Source: Bacteroidota bacterium (lineage in GTDB: Bacteria; Bacteroidota; Bacteroidia; Flavobacteriales; Weeksellaceae). From it: a DNA stretch of 13,300 nucleotides. Shown here piece by piece: positions 13,274 to 13,300 of this stretch. The position numbers and the translations under genes are program-made. The stretch covers positions 1-13,300 of the forward strand of contig JAEWOD010000043.1 in the NCBI GenBank assembly GCA_023461035.1, read 5' to 3'. The notes beneath the pieces were generated by a model. That model saw nothing but the letters and a program-made list of their open reading frames with translations. It did not search any database and was not told the origin of the DNA. The stretch's first letter is position 1; every line of letters begins with the position of its first letter.

Positions 13274-13300
13274 CAGCAATAAAATTGATACATATACTGA

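Noticed and set aside
13191..13275. TGGTTGGT / ACCAACCA inverted repeat as a transposon end
   Set aside because: Eight bases with no transposase, target duplication or second matching end in the window.

Overview
The window reads as a chromosomal segment of a Bacteroidota bacterium, most likely class Flavobacteriia and perhaps a Weeksellaceae-like lineage (the family is a guess). The supporting signs are a gldD lipoprotein gene, AT-rich DNA, several copies of the Bacteroidetes -7 promoter element TAnnTTTG, very few Shine-Dalgarno-like sequences, a Bacteroidetes-type RNase G without the Cys-containing Zn-link, and a tiny Lys/Arg-rich AURKAIP1/COX24-type protein behind an HU gene. Nothing conflicts with one contiguous chromosome.

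Region 1 (1-3571, minus strand) is accessory. A large protein, cut off by the left window edge after 769 codons, starts with a LysM domain. A Cys-containing PAAR-like DUF4280 domain follows, then a long series of Ig/PKD-like beta modules. It has no signal peptide. This is the architecture of a spike-tip or effector-carrier protein of a contractile injection machine (T6SS subtype iii or an extracellular injection system). Its C-terminal payload, if any, lies left of the window. Just upstream in the same direction is a 282-residue cytoplasmic protein that I do not recognise and that could be its loading partner. About 300 bp without genes follow. Then comes a self-contained tRNA-Asn(GTT) unit with its own promoter and a strong terminator. 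The accessory genes lie on the 3' side of this tRNA, where genomic islands often insert.

Region 2 (3748-7272, minus strand) is a core cluster transcribed in the order mutY - ssb - gldD - rseP: base-excision repair, single-strand DNA binding, a gliding/type IX secretion lipoprotein, and the site-2 intramembrane protease. gldE, which I recall between ssb and gldD in Flavobacterium, is absent here.

Region 3 (7422-11025, plus strand) is divergent from mutY. HU and the 30-residue basic protein form a short operon that ends in a clear hairpin terminator. Next come RNase G (GTG start), a PAP2 membrane phosphatase and a YafV-like omega-amidase of the nitrilase superfamily.

Region 4 (11026-11355) is a scar between core genes. 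It holds two tandem near-identical palindromes, followed by the first 36 codons of an AAA ATPase cut off right after its Walker A motif. No other gene is visible there. A typical Bacteroidetes promoter then drives lepA (elongation factor 4), complete at 11356-13152. The last 148 bases hold no gene that I can see.

The best candidates for something not yet described are the LysM-DUF4280 protein with its unknown upstream partner, and the palindrome-plus-truncated-ATPase scar.
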